Source: an uncultured Clostridia bacterium (lineage in GTDB: Bacteria; Bacillota; Clostridia; Oscillospirales; CAG-272). From it: a DNA stretch of 57,859 bases. The first letter of the stretch is position 1, and each line of letters begins with the position of its first letter. The stretch is taken from the NCBI GenBank assembly GCA_944391805.1, contig CALXUY010000032.1, positions 1 to 57,859 of the forward strand, written 5' to 3'. Position numbers and translations under genes: made by a program. This document shows positions 33,477 through 41,976 of this stretch, piece after piece. The notes beneath the pieces are model-generated. The model had not been told where the DNA came from and ran no database searches. It saw only the letters and a program-made list of their open reading frames with translations.

Positions 33477-36400
33477 ATGAAACACAAACGCATCTGTTCC
33501 GCTTTCCTTGCGCTTCTGCTGGTGCTTTCGGCCTTTACGGTGGTGCCGTTTGCGGCAGAGGGCGGCTGGGACGGAACCACTGCAGCCCAGCCGACCGGCA
33601 GCGGCACGCAGGAGGACCCTTACCTCATTTCCTCGGCTGCCAACCTGCTCTGGATGTCCCAGAACATCAAAAAGGGAGACACCGTGCAGGACGACAGCCC
33701 TGAGGTGGAGGCCGGAGAATACGGTCCCAGCTTCGCAGGCGTTTATTTCAAGCAGACCTGCGACATTGATCTGGGCGGTCGGTCTCTCCCCTCCATTGGC
33801 TATTATTATGCCAATGACGCGAGAATGGCCGCGTTCGGCGGCGTCTACGACGGCAACGGCTACAGCATCCGCGGCGGCTCCATCGTATCCGTCAACGACG
33901 GACACGAGTTCAACCACAGCTGGGGACACGGCCTGTTCGGCGTGATTTACGGCGCCACCATCCGGAATGTCCGGCTGGAGGATATGACCATTCAGGGTCA
34001 CGGCGTCACCGGCGGCATTGTCGGCCGGGCGGCAGCCCCTGTGGGAACCGAAGAAAGCCCCGCCGCAGCCGATGAGGCCTTCAATCTGATCGAAAGCTGT
34101 ACGGTGGCCGAAAGCTGCGGCATTGCGGTGCAGTTCCCGGCAGAGCAGACCAGCACCAGCGGCGACTATGACCAGGCCGGCCGCGTGGGCGGCATCGTGG
34201 GCATGGCCTACGGGGCCACCGTAAAGAACTGCGTCAACGGCGCGGACATTGCCGTGCCAGGCAACTTCAGCTACGGCGGCGGCATTGCCGGCACGGCGGG
34301 CTTCGGGGTGCTCATTGAAAACTGTGCCAACACCGGCAGCATCACGCTGACCATCGGCGACAACCCGAACAAGGCCGAAAGCGGCTATGGCGGCATTGTC
34401 GGCTTTGTCAGCCCGTATGACTCCGGTGTGGTCAACAAATTTGCCGACGGCGGTCTGGTCATTTGCGGCTGCTACAACACCGGCTCCTTCTCCTTTATCG
34501 GAACAACCAGCAGCAATGCGGTGTACTGGGGCGGCATTCTCGGCGGCGCGAACACCCTGCAGCCGAATCAGCTGTACCGCATCTCGGGCTGCTACAACCT
34601 CAACGGCAAGAACGTGCTGGAGGATGAGGATTACACCAACTTCCGCATCGGCGGTCTGCTCGGGGTTTATTGGATTGCGGGCGGAGCCGATGTGTCACCT
34701 CTGTACATCGATCACTCCTATTCGGTGGAAATCACCGAGGGCGGAAACACCAGCGGCTACGGCGGGACCAATGAGTATCGCTGCTACCCCGACCGCAAAA
34801 ACACCGCAGGACTGGGCTGCGTGCAGATCGGCCTCGCCGACGGCAGCTATGCCGACGCGCTGAACGGCTCTTATCCCGAAAACGCCACGGTCGGCACCAA
34901 GACAGCCGATGAAATTCAGGCGCTGGCCGACGAAATCGACCGCACGATTGCGGCCAACAGCCCTGTGCAGTTCGACACGTGGGACGGCAGCGCCGACACC
35001 TCGTGGTTCGACCCGGACAACATCCAGACCTCCTATGAGATTGACAGCGCCGCCAAGCTGGCAGGCCTGACAAAGCTTGTCGGGGAGTCGGACGCGGCCA
35101 GCTTCCCGCAGGCAGCGGCCGGAACCACCGTTACCTTTTATGTCACTGCCAACCTCGATCTTAGCGGATGGGAGTGGCTGCCCATCGGCTCGGGTGATAC
35201 CCGCTTCGGCGGAAAGCTGATCGGCCGGGTCGGGGAAGACGGAGCTCCTGCGGTCATCAGGGGGCTGAAGGTGACGGCTGCCGGCGCAAATGCCGGATTT
35301 GTCGGCGCCATGGACGAAGGCGGGGAGATTTCAAACTTCAAATTTGAAAGCCCTCGCATAACCGGCGCATCCGACGCGGTCGCGGTGGTCTGCGGCTCCG
35401 CTGCTTCGGGCGGAACCTTCACCGACATCACAGTGACCGACGCGCTGTTGGAAGCCGAAAACGCAAATGGTGTGGGCGGTATCTGTGGCGATGCAGGAGA
35501 CGGGGCCGCCGTATTCACCGACTGTGTGTTTGACGGTGATCTGGTGGCAGACGGTTTGAGCGCGATGGTCGGCGGCATCGTCGGCAACGCGGCCGCCGGG
35601 GTCACCATGACCGGCTGCTATGTTTCGGGCAGCATTGCGGCTGCCGGTACCACGGATCAGGTGGGCGGCATGGTGGGCGCCATCGGCGCAGGCGCGGCCC
35701 TGACCATGACCGACTGCCAGTCTGACGGCTTTGTGCACAACGCCAACGCGGAAGCCTCCGCAACCGGCGCGCTGGTCGGCAGCGCTGCCGCCGGGGAAAC
35801 CGCCGTTTCGCTGACCCGGGTGTTTCTCTCGGGCGTGAGCATGGGCACCGGCGAAAACCCCGCCGCCGGCTATGCATGGTTCGGCTCCCTGACCGGCAGC
35901 GGCAGTGTGACGCTGACGGCGCAGAACTGCAGCACGCTGACGCAGGTATCGGTTGCCGGAAATACGGACAATACCGTAACACTGACCGGCGGGGACACCG
36001 GCATCACGGTCTACAAGCTCTCCGAGGTGGCCGGCGAGAACGGAAAAACCACGGTGGGCGACACGGGCTGGACCATGCGTCAGGCAATGTATCCGGTTCT
36101 TGCCGTTGCGCAGTATGCTGCGCCTTCGGACTACGCCAACGCGGATTACGCTTGGTTCGATTTTGCCGAGGACACGATGGAAATCGGGAACTTCAACGAG
36201 CTGGTCGGCTTTTCGGCTCTCTCCAAGCTCTACCATTTCGGCGGTAAGACGGTACGGCTTTCGGCAAACATCGACGGAATTACCAAGCTGCCAGGGCAGA
36301 CACTGGGAGCCGGCGGGGCGCTCAACGATTTTATCAGCACAGGTTTCAGCGGAACCTTTGACCGGAACGGCTTCTCGATTCTCAATGTGAAATTTGAGCT

Positions 36401-36830
36401 GGGCGCCGCCGCCACCTTCCTGATTACATGGGTAGTGGGGGCGGAGAGCTACACCGAATCCTACAAATACGGCGAAACCCCAACCTTTAAGGGGGAAACC
36501 ACCCGCCCGGACGATGAGAAGTATCGCTATACCTTCAACGGTTGGGATGAGGAGATCGTTCCGGTTGTTGCCGACGCGACTTATACCGCAAAATGGAAGG
36601 TGAGCAGACTGGAATCTTCCACAGACTCCGATGAACCGGACGAATCGGATGAAGCTCCGCAAAATACCGAACCGGCCGGCGGAGAGCAGACAAACGCGCC
36701 CGCGGGAGACGACAAGGGCGGCTGTCAATCTGCGGCGGGGATGAGCCTGCTCGTTCTCGGAATCGGCGGTGCGGTCGGTGCGGTTCTGTGCAGGCGGAAA
36801 CCGGGCGCAAGGAGCAAAAAACAGAGCTGA
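33477..36830 (+). CDS. large GLUG-repeat surface protein with C-terminal membrane anchor
   Basis: A 1117-residue secreted protein. A signal peptide (about 1-28, ending PFAAEGG) is followed by beta-solenoid-type repeats of the GLUG kind, with many copies like GGIVGMAYGATVKNCVNGAD, GGIAGTAGFGVLIENCAN and GGMVGAIGAGAALTMTDCQ (about 150-860). Then come a beta-grasp repeat similar to the Listeria-Bacteroides/Flg_new type (YKYGETPTFKGETTRPDD..YTFNGWDEE, about 1000-1045), an acidic Pro/Gly linker, and KGGCQSAAGMSLLVLG..LCRRKPGARSKK, a hydrophobic helix with a basic tail. No LPxTG is present, but the Gly-Gly-Cys before the helix is notable. AAGGAGG lies 8 bases upstream. Probably an adhesin or matrix-binding protein; binding target unknown. 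Confidence 0.85.
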   Translation: MKHKRICSAFLALLLVLSAFTVVPFAAEGGWDGTTAAQPTGSGTQEDPYLISSAANLLWMSQNIKKGDTVQDDSPEVEAGEYGPSFAGVYFKQTCDIDLGGRSLPSIGYYYANDARMAAFGGVYDGNGYSIRGGSIVSVNDGHEFNHSWGHGLFGVIYGATIRNVRLEDMTIQGHGVTGGIVGRAAAPVGTEESPAAADEAFNLIESCTVAESCGIAVQFPAEQTSTSGDYDQAGRVGGIVGMAYGATVKNCVNGADIAVPGNFSYGGGIAGTAGFGVLIENCANTGSITLTIGDNPNKAESGYGGIVGFVSPYDSGVVNKFADGGLVICGCYNTGSFSFIGTTSSNAVYWGGILGGANTLQPNQLYRISGCYNLNGKNVLEDEDYTNFRIGGLLGVYWIAGGADVSPLYIDHSYSVEITEGGNTSGYGGTNEYRCYPDRKNTAGLGCVQIGLADGSYADALNGSYPENATVGTKTADEIQALADEIDRTIAANSPVQFDTWDGSADTSWFDPDNIQTSYEIDSAAKLAGLTKLVGESDAASFPQAAAGTTVTFYVTANLDLSGWEWLPIGSGDTRFGGKLIGRVGEDGAPAVIRGLKVTAAGANAGFVGAMDEGGEISNFKFESPRITGASDAVAVVCGSAASGGTFTDITVTDALLEAENANGVGGICGDAGDGAAVFTDCVFDGDLVADGLSAMVGGIVGNAAAGVTMTGCYVSGSIAAAGTTDQVGGMVGAIGAGAALTMTDCQSDGFVHNANAEASATGALVGSAAAGETAVSLTRVFLSGVSMGTGENPAAGYAWFGSLTGSGSVTLTAQNCSTLTQVSVAGNTDNTVTLTGGDTGITVYKLSEVAGENGKTTVGDTGWTMRQAMYPVLAVAQYAAPSDYANADYAWFDFAEDTMEIGNFNELVGFSALSKLYHFGGKTVRLSANIDGITKLPGQTLGAGGALNDFISTGFSGTFDRNGFSILNVKFELGAAATFLITWVVGAESYTESYKYGETPTFKGETTRPDDEKYRYTFNGWDEEIVPVVADATYTAKWKVSRLESSTDSDEPDESDEAPQNTEPAGGEQTNAPAGDDKGGCQSAAGMSLLVLGIGGAVGAVLCRRKPGARSKKQS

Positions 36831-36999
36831 CCGAAAAGAAATCCTGGGGGCTGCGCGGAGGGCAAAGCTGTCGGCCATCCGCGCGGCGTCTGCCGGGGGT
36901 CCGTCGGATTCCCCGACGATTGTATTGCAGATACAAGGGACGATCACATTGTGATGCAAGCATCAATCTGCTGTCTGATCAGAAAAAAGGAGTGAAAAT

Positions 37000-38907
37000 A
37001 TGAATCTGAAACGAATCTGTTCCTTTGCTTTGGCGCTCCTGCTCGCTCTTTCGGCATTCTCCATTGTGCCGTTTGCAGCAGAGGCCGGCTGGGACGGAAC
37101 CACCGCAACCCAGCCGGCCGGCAGCGGCACGCGGGAGGACCCTTACCTCGTCTCGTCGGCCGCCAACCTGCTCTGGATGTCCCGGAACATCAAAAAGGGA
37201 GACACCGTGCAGGATTCCCATGCCGACGTGATCGCCGGCAAGTACGGCCCCAGCTTTGCAGATACCTATTTTGAACAGACCTGTGACATCGACCTGAACG
37301 GAAAATCGCTCCCCTCCATCGGCTACTACTATGCCAATGACAAGAGAATGGGCGCGTTCGGCGGCACCTATGACGGGAACGGGTATGTCATCCGCAATGG
37401 GACGGTGCGCTCCTACAACAGCGGGCACCAGTTCAATACCAACTGGGGGCACGGCCTGTTCGGCGTGATTTACGGCGCCGCCATCCGAAATGTCCGGCTG
37501 GAGGATATGACCATTCAAGGTCACGGCGTTACCGGCGGCATTGTGGGCCGGGCGGTCGCTCCGGTGGGAACAACCGACAGTCCCGCTGCGGCTGACCCCA
37601 CCTTCAATGTGGTGGAGAACTGTGTGGTTTCGGACACCTGCTCGGTTTCGGTTGCCTACGTTGCCAATAAAATCGGCGCGGAGGATCAGGCAAGCTATTT
37701 CCCCACAGCCAATGTGATGGATACGGCCGGCCGCATCGGCGGCATTGTGGGCATGGCCTACGGCGCCACAGTGCAAAACTGCGTCAGCGGCGCCGCGCTG
37801 AATCCTGTGGGCGGCTATAATATGGCCGGAGGAGTAGTCGGCTCGGCCGGCTTTGCCGTCACGGTGGATCATTGTGTATACACCGGAGTCATTCAGATGA
37901 GCAATCTATATCAGGAGGGCTCCGCGGTTTTTACCACCGTGTCGGAAAGTGCTTACGGCGGCATTGTCGGTTTCCTCTCCCCCTTCGCATTGGGATCACA
38001 GGACAGCGGCGCGAAGGTCGCGGTGGGGCCGGTTCGGATCACCAACTGCTACAACAGCGGTGCATTTCAGTTCATCGAGGATACCGGTACGAAAACCGCA
38101 ACCTATTGGGGCGGTATTCTCGGCGGCATCAACTCGCTCAAGCCGGTCGATACAGCCGACGGCGAGCCATATCCCTACCTCATTGCAAACAGCCACAACC
38201 TGTATGCGGAAACCTCCGCGGTCTCCCTGAAGGGCAAGCCGGATAATTTCCGAATCGGCGGCATTCTGGGGTCTGCGTGGTGCGCTGCCAACGCCGAGGT
38301 CGGCACCCTGTACATCAAGGACAGCAGCTCTGTAGATGTGGAGGAACGGCATTACACCGGCACCAATGAGTATCGCCACCAGACCAACAAAACCAAAGCC
38401 GGTCTTTACCCGGTGGAGCCGGTGATGAACGGCGATCAGAGTACCGTTACCACCAAAACCGCCGACGAAATCCGGCTCCTGACCGCAGCCATCGATCAGG
38501 CGATTGACGAGGCGCTGGAGTCGGCCATTGTGCTCAAGGGCTACCAGACCTCGGCTGTGACCGAAGGCAAGCTCGGTCTGCGCTTCCTCTTTGGTGTGGA
38601 GACGCTGGATTGGGGGAGCATCGGCATGGAGGTCACCGTCAACGGCAGAACCGCGAGCGTGGAGGGTACCGCCGTATATACCTCGGTGTTGGGCTATGAT
38701 GAGAACGGCATGGAGGAAACTTACACCGCCGAATCGCTTGGCGCAAACTACCTGGCCGCGCTGTCGCTGGTCAACGTGCCGGCCGAGGGAACCTATACCA
38801 TTACGGTGAAGGCGTTCGCGCTGGAGGCGTTTGGGGAGAACGGAATCAGAAACTACGGCACCGTGTGCACGGTTACAGTAACCAACGGCACCGTAACCGT
38901 CAATTGA
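37000..38907 (+). CDS. GLUG-repeat surface protein, anchorless paralogue of the upstream gene
   Basis: A 635-residue secreted protein. The first ~260 residues closely follow the upstream protein (AGWDGTTATQPAGSGTREDP, SAANLLWMSRNIKKGDTVQD, WGHGLFGVIYGAAIRNVRLE), so the pair arose by duplication. GLUG units such as GGIVGMAYGATVQNCVSG and GGVVGSAGFAVTVDHCVY continue to about 440. The end differs: a ~115-residue beta domain (VLKGYQTSAVTEGKLGLRFLFG to GTVCTVTVTNGTVTVN) replaces the anchor, so this form may be released or held by a partner. AAAAAAGGAG lies upstream. The end domain is of a kind I associate with clostridial surface proteins, but I cannot name it. Confidence 0.83.
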   Translation: MNLKRICSFALALLLALSAFSIVPFAAEAGWDGTTATQPAGSGTREDPYLVSSAANLLWMSRNIKKGDTVQDSHADVIAGKYGPSFADTYFEQTCDIDLNGKSLPSIGYYYANDKRMGAFGGTYDGNGYVIRNGTVRSYNSGHQFNTNWGHGLFGVIYGAAIRNVRLEDMTIQGHGVTGGIVGRAVAPVGTTDSPAAADPTFNVVENCVVSDTCSVSVAYVANKIGAEDQASYFPTANVMDTAGRIGGIVGMAYGATVQNCVSGAALNPVGGYNMAGGVVGSAGFAVTVDHCVYTGVIQMSNLYQEGSAVFTTVSESAYGGIVGFLSPFALGSQDSGAKVAVGPVRITNCYNSGAFQFIEDTGTKTATYWGGILGGINSLKPVDTADGEPYPYLIANSHNLYAETSAVSLKGKPDNFRIGGILGSAWCAANAEVGTLYIKDSSSVDVEERHYTGTNEYRHQTNKTKAGLYPVEPVMNGDQSTVTTKTADEIRLLTAAIDQAIDEALESAIVLKGYQTSAVTEGKLGLRFLFGVETLDWGSIGMEVTVNGRTASVEGTAVYTSVLGYDENGMEETYTAESLGANYLAALSLVNVPAEGTYTITVKAFALEAFGENGIRNYGTVCTVTVTNGTVTVN

Positions 38908-38920
38908 GGAGGTGAGCGGA

Positions 38921-39049
38921 ATGAAATCCTGTTTTGTATCTCCGGAGCTTTGTATTTTTTCCATGGAGACTGTCGACATCGTCACGCTTTCGCTGTCCGA
39001 TCAGAACCCCGGCGAGGGGCTGACGCTGGATTTTGAGCAATTTACCTGA
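38921..39049 (+). CDS. 42-residue peptide gene at the end of the surface-protein operon
   Basis: A small ORF with a strong GAGGAGGTGAGC ribosome site, 13 bases after the surface-protein stop. The peptide begins MKSCFVSPELCIF and continues METVDIVTLSLSDQNPGEG, ending LDFEQFT. It has no signal peptide or membrane helix. The pattern K-x-x-(Y/F)-x-x-PE ... D-(I/V)-(I/V)-T-x-S resembles very short proteins I recall from Oscillospirales genomes, whose function is unknown to me. It could be a regulator, a chaperone-like cofactor, or a ribosomally made peptide precursor, though no modification enzyme is nearby. Being an authentic gene is likely; the role is open. Confidence 0.6.
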   Translation: MKSCFVSPELCIFSMETVDIVTLSLSDQNPGEGLTLDFEQFT

Positions 39050-39179
39050 TTTGAGAGACCGGTGAACCGTCCTGTGGTTCAGATCGGTCAGAGGGCAGGG
39101 AGGCCGATGTGTGCCTCTCCGCCGTGCGCCGCCGCCCGTCTCCGGGAGACGAGTACTGACAAAAAAGGAGTCTGAAGGA

Positions 39180-40079
39180 ATGGAGCTTTCCATCAACATT
39201 TCCAATATGCTCGGCCGCTATCCGCTTGCAAAGGCTGCGGAGCTGTATCATAGCGCCGGCTTTACCGCCTGCGATTATTCGCTGGGCGAGATGGTTTCGG
39301 ACGACAGTGTGTTCAACACCGACCGCTGGCGAGAGGCTGCCGAGGAGGTCCGCCGCGTGGCGGAGCAGGCGGGGCTGCGCATCAACCAGACGCACGCCCC
39401 CTTCACCTTCCGGCATTGGGAGGATGAAGCCGTGTACCGTGAGGTGATCTATCCGCGCCTGTGCCGCTCGGTGGAGATTTCCGCAATTTTGGGCGCCAGG
39501 GTGGTGGTCATGCATCCGCTGCACCACTTTGTCTATCACGGCCATGAGCAGGAGATTTTTGAGGCCAACATGGTCTTTTATCGCAGTCTGTTACCGCTGT
39601 GCCGGAATTGCCATATCAAGGTCGGCGTGGAAAATATGTATCAGGTCGATCCTCGCCGCAAGCATATTGTGTTTGACACCTGTGCCACCAAGGAGGAGTT
39701 TGTCCGCTACGTCGACACGCTGGACAGCGAATATATGGTCGCCTGTCTTGATCTCGGGCATGTCGGCTTGCCGCTGCAGGATGACGAAGCGCAGGATTTT
39801 GTCCGCGCGCTGGGGCATGACCGCCTGCAGGCCCTCCATGTACACGACAACGATTACCGCGGAGACAATCACAATCTCCCGTATTTCGGCAAAATGAATT
39901 GGCCCGAGATTACCAAGGCCCTCGGAGAAATCGACTACACCGGCGATTTTACCTATGAGATCAACGCAAACATGCTCGCCACAGTGGACGACGCCTTTGT
40001 ACCGGTGGGCATGCGCTATATGGCCGATGTCGGCAGACATCTGATTGAGCTGATCGACGCGGCCAGACCCCGTTCGTAA
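39180..40079 (+). CDS. sugar phosphate isomerase/epimerase family (TIM barrel)
   Basis: A 299-residue xylose-isomerase-like TIM-barrel protein, third in the window. Recognisable segments: VVVMHPLHHF (about 107), KVGVENMYQVDPRRKH (about 150), CLDLGHVGL (about 195), LHVHDNDYRGDNHNLPYFGKMNW (about 222) and TYEINANM (about 262), which together supply the metal ligands. AAGGAG lies upstream of the ATG. It closes the plus-strand run begun by the solute-binding protein and is followed by two terminator hairpins. Substrate unknown; a link to the neighbouring uronate genes is possible. Confidence 0.87.
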   Translation: MELSINISNMLGRYPLAKAAELYHSAGFTACDYSLGEMVSDDSVFNTDRWREAAEEVRRVAEQAGLRINQTHAPFTFRHWEDEAVYREVIYPRLCRSVEISAILGARVVVMHPLHHFVYHGHEQEIFEANMVFYRSLLPLCRNCHIKVGVENMYQVDPRRKHIVFDTCATKEEFVRYVDTLDSEYMVACLDLGHVGLPLQDDEAQDFVRALGHDRLQALHVHDNDYRGDNHNLPYFGKMNWPEITKALGEIDYTGDFTYEINANMLATVDDAFVPVGMRYMADVGRHLIELIDAARPRS

Positions 40080-40163
40080 ACCGTAGTTTTTTGGCGCAGG
40101 TGCGGCGTTCGCCGTGAACGATGTGCTCCGTCTCCATCGCCTTTTGTCTGTAGCTTCAAAGCA

Positions 40164-40192
40164 CCGGCGGTCCGATGACCGCCGGCGTTTTT
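40164..40192 (+). terminator. intrinsic terminator after the isomerase gene
   Basis: The stem CCGGCGGTC/GACCGCCGG with a 4-base loop is followed by CGTTTTT. Confidence 0.75.
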
Positions 40193-40285
40193 GCGGGGGA
40201 ACATATCCGCTGTTATTGGGTGGTGATGTGCTATGTCTTTGCCTGAATGTGCTGCCCGCATAAGCATGAGCGGCACGGCGGAAGG

Positions 40286-40337
40286 TTCGGCGGGAGGGCG
40301 CCTCTTTTCAGGGGCGCCCTCCCGCCGAATGTTTTTT
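40286..40337 (+). terminator. strong intrinsic terminator with the GGGAGGGCGCC hairpin
   Basis: The perfect 17-bp stem TTCGGCGGGAGGGCGCC (40286-40302)/GGCGCCCTCCCGCCGAA (40313-40329) is followed by TGTTTTTTG. The stem shares GGGAGGGCGCCTCTTT with the repeated hairpins at 48.5-48.9 kb. It separates the accessory region from the DUF1836-mrnC operon. Confidence 0.8.
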
Positions 40338-40424
40338 GTTTTTTCCTTTTTCCCACCAACCTATTGATTTTTCCGGAAAAATCATGTATAATGAAAGAAT
40401 CAATCCGGAGGGGAGGCAAAACAG

Positions 40425-41378
40425 ATGGATTTGCAGGAGATGAAGCGGCTGGTTGAGGATGCGGTAGGAGACGCCGACCTGCGCCCGGAGGATATTCCGG
40501 CCATCGATCTGTATCTCGATCAGATCACCAGCCTCGCGTCCGGAAAGCTGCGCGAGGGGTCGCCGCGCTTTTACGACCGGGTGCTCACAAAAACCATGAT
40601 CAACAACTATTCCAAGGACGGTTTGCTCTCCCCCATCAACGGCAAAAAATACAGCAAGGAGCATTTTTTGCAGATGCTGCTGGTGTACGCGCTGAAGAAC
40701 ACCCTCTCCATCGGGGAAATCAAGCGCATCCTGCAAAACATCTACCGGATGCCCGACTACGAGGCCGAGCAGCTATGCGCGGTATACAACCGGTTTCTCG
40801 ACATCAAGCAAGACCTGCGGGACAGAGCGTGGAATTTTACCGAGCACTTTTACCAGACCGAGCATCTGAATCCCGACAACGAACAGGATTTTTTCCTGCT
40901 GCTGCTGGGGCTTTCGGCCATGTCCTCCTACCTCAAAAACACGGTGCAGGCACTGCTTGAGGCGCATTATCCCGACCTGAACGCCGAACGCGAGCGCGCC
41001 GAGCGGGAGCGCAAGGAGGAGCTGCGGCGGGCGAAGGAGGAGAAGAAAGCGGCCAAAAAGAAGGCGGACGAGCCGAATGCGCGGGCAGGGTCAGGTGCAA
41101 GGCCTCCGGCCAATGCCTCCCGCGCCGGAACGGCCTCCACCGAAGCATCCGATGGCGCGGCACCGTCGCAGAGCAACGCGGATGCGGAAGCTGCCCGGAG
41201 CGGCAATGCCGCCTCCGGAGAGGACACCGCGGCGGGCAGCAGCTCCGCCGGAGCGCGTTCCGGGAGCAGTCGTTCGGGAAGCGGCGTGGGATCCGGCAGT
41301 TCGGGAAGCGACCGTGTAGTCGGCAGCGCGGCCGGCGACCCCTCCGCTCCCGATTCCGAACCGGAGGCCGATGTATGA
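40425..41378 (+). CDS. DUF1836 protein with long low-complexity tail
   Basis: A 317-residue protein. The first ~185 residues are a DUF1836 domain, a MerR-like helix-turn-helix family of Firmicutes: LTKTMINNYSKDGLLSPINGKKYSKEHFLQMLLVYALKNTLSIGEIKRIL. Then a charged helical segment (about 188-222, rich in Arg, Glu, Lys) leads into a 95-residue tail of Ala, Gly, Ser, Asp and Arg with no predicted structure. DUF1836 members are presumed DNA-binding regulators; targets are unknown. Its stop overlaps the mrnC start (ATGA). The ribosome site GGAGGGG is near an alternative in-frame view of the start, and the ATG used begins the domain naturally. Confidence 0.82.
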   Translation: MDLQEMKRLVEDAVGDADLRPEDIPAIDLYLDQITSLASGKLREGSPRFYDRVLTKTMINNYSKDGLLSPINGKKYSKEHFLQMLLVYALKNTLSIGEIKRILQNIYRMPDYEAEQLCAVYNRFLDIKQDLRDRAWNFTEHFYQTEHLNPDNEQDFFLLLLGLSAMSSYLKNTVQALLEAHYPDLNAERERAERERKEELRRAKEEKKAAKKKADEPNARAGSGARPPANASRAGTASTEASDGAAPSQSNADAEAARSGNAASGEDTAAGSSSAGARSGSSRSGSGVGSGSSGSDRVVGSAAGDPSAPDSEPEADV

Positions 41379-41758
41379 TTGCCCTGAATGAAGTGACCAC
41401 CCCCGCCCTCGCCTACCTCGGCGACTGCGTGCTGGAGCTGCTGGTGCGTGAGACGCTGGTGGCGCGCGGCCTGGCCAAATCCGGGCAACTGCACGAGGCC
41501 GCGCTGCACTACGTGCGCGCACCGGAGCAGGCGGCCGCCATAGAGCGCCTCTTGCCCCTGCTGACCGAGGAGGAGGCCGGAGTTTACAGGCGCGGGCGGA
41601 ATTCCTCCCATCTCAACATTCCCAAAAGCGCCAGACCTGCTGAGTACCGCATGGCAACCGGCATGGAGGTGCTGTTCGGATACCTGCACCTCAAGGGAGA
41701 GCAGGCCCGCCTGCGCGAGCTGTTTGCACTGGCATACCCCGCTCCGGGCGGGCAATGA
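41375..41758 (+). CDS. mrnC: Mini-ribonuclease 3
   Basis: A 127-residue RNase III catalytic-domain protein without dsRNA-binding domain, which in Bacillus matures 23S rRNA ends. The signature LAYLGDCVLELLVRE (about 12-26), RRGRNSSHLNIPKSARPAEYRMATGMEVLFGYLHL (about 73-107) matches the family. The catalytic Asp is in the first motif and the Glu in ATGMEVLFGY. It is translationally coupled to the DUF1836 gene. In many Firmicutes mrnC lies next to cysS; here its neighbours differ. Confidence 0.92.
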   Translation: MIALNEVTTPALAYLGDCVLELLVRETLVARGLAKSGQLHEAALHYVRAPEQAAAIERLLPLLTEEEAGVYRRGRNSSHLNIPKSARPAEYRMATGMEVLFGYLHLKGEQARLRELFALAYPAPGGQ

Positions 41759-41915
41759 CCAAAGGCAATGCCGCGCAATTCCCATTGGCTTTCCGCAGAA
41801 AGCCAATGGTGACAGGCGAAAACTTTAGCTAAACTGACAAAAGCCGTTGCTTCTGTCTACAGTCTACAACCTGAGGCTTTCTGCGGGAAGCCAAATGGGC
41901 TTGCCTGAAGCAGCG
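41759..41915. repeat. degraded copy of the MITE-like repeat
   Basis: Starts AAAGGCAATGCCGCGCAATTC just after the mrnC stop, matching the family TIR. It contains a TTGGCTTTCCGCAGAAAGCCAA hairpin (two copies of the GGCTTTC/GAAAGCC motif) and the core AACTGACAAAAGC...CTACAGTCT (41821-41865). The right end is only partly recognisable. Confidence 0.65.
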
Positions 41916-41976
41916 TTTGCGAAAGCATCCCAAGTCCTTTTTTGATGATATCATGATACCGAAAGGAACACCACAC

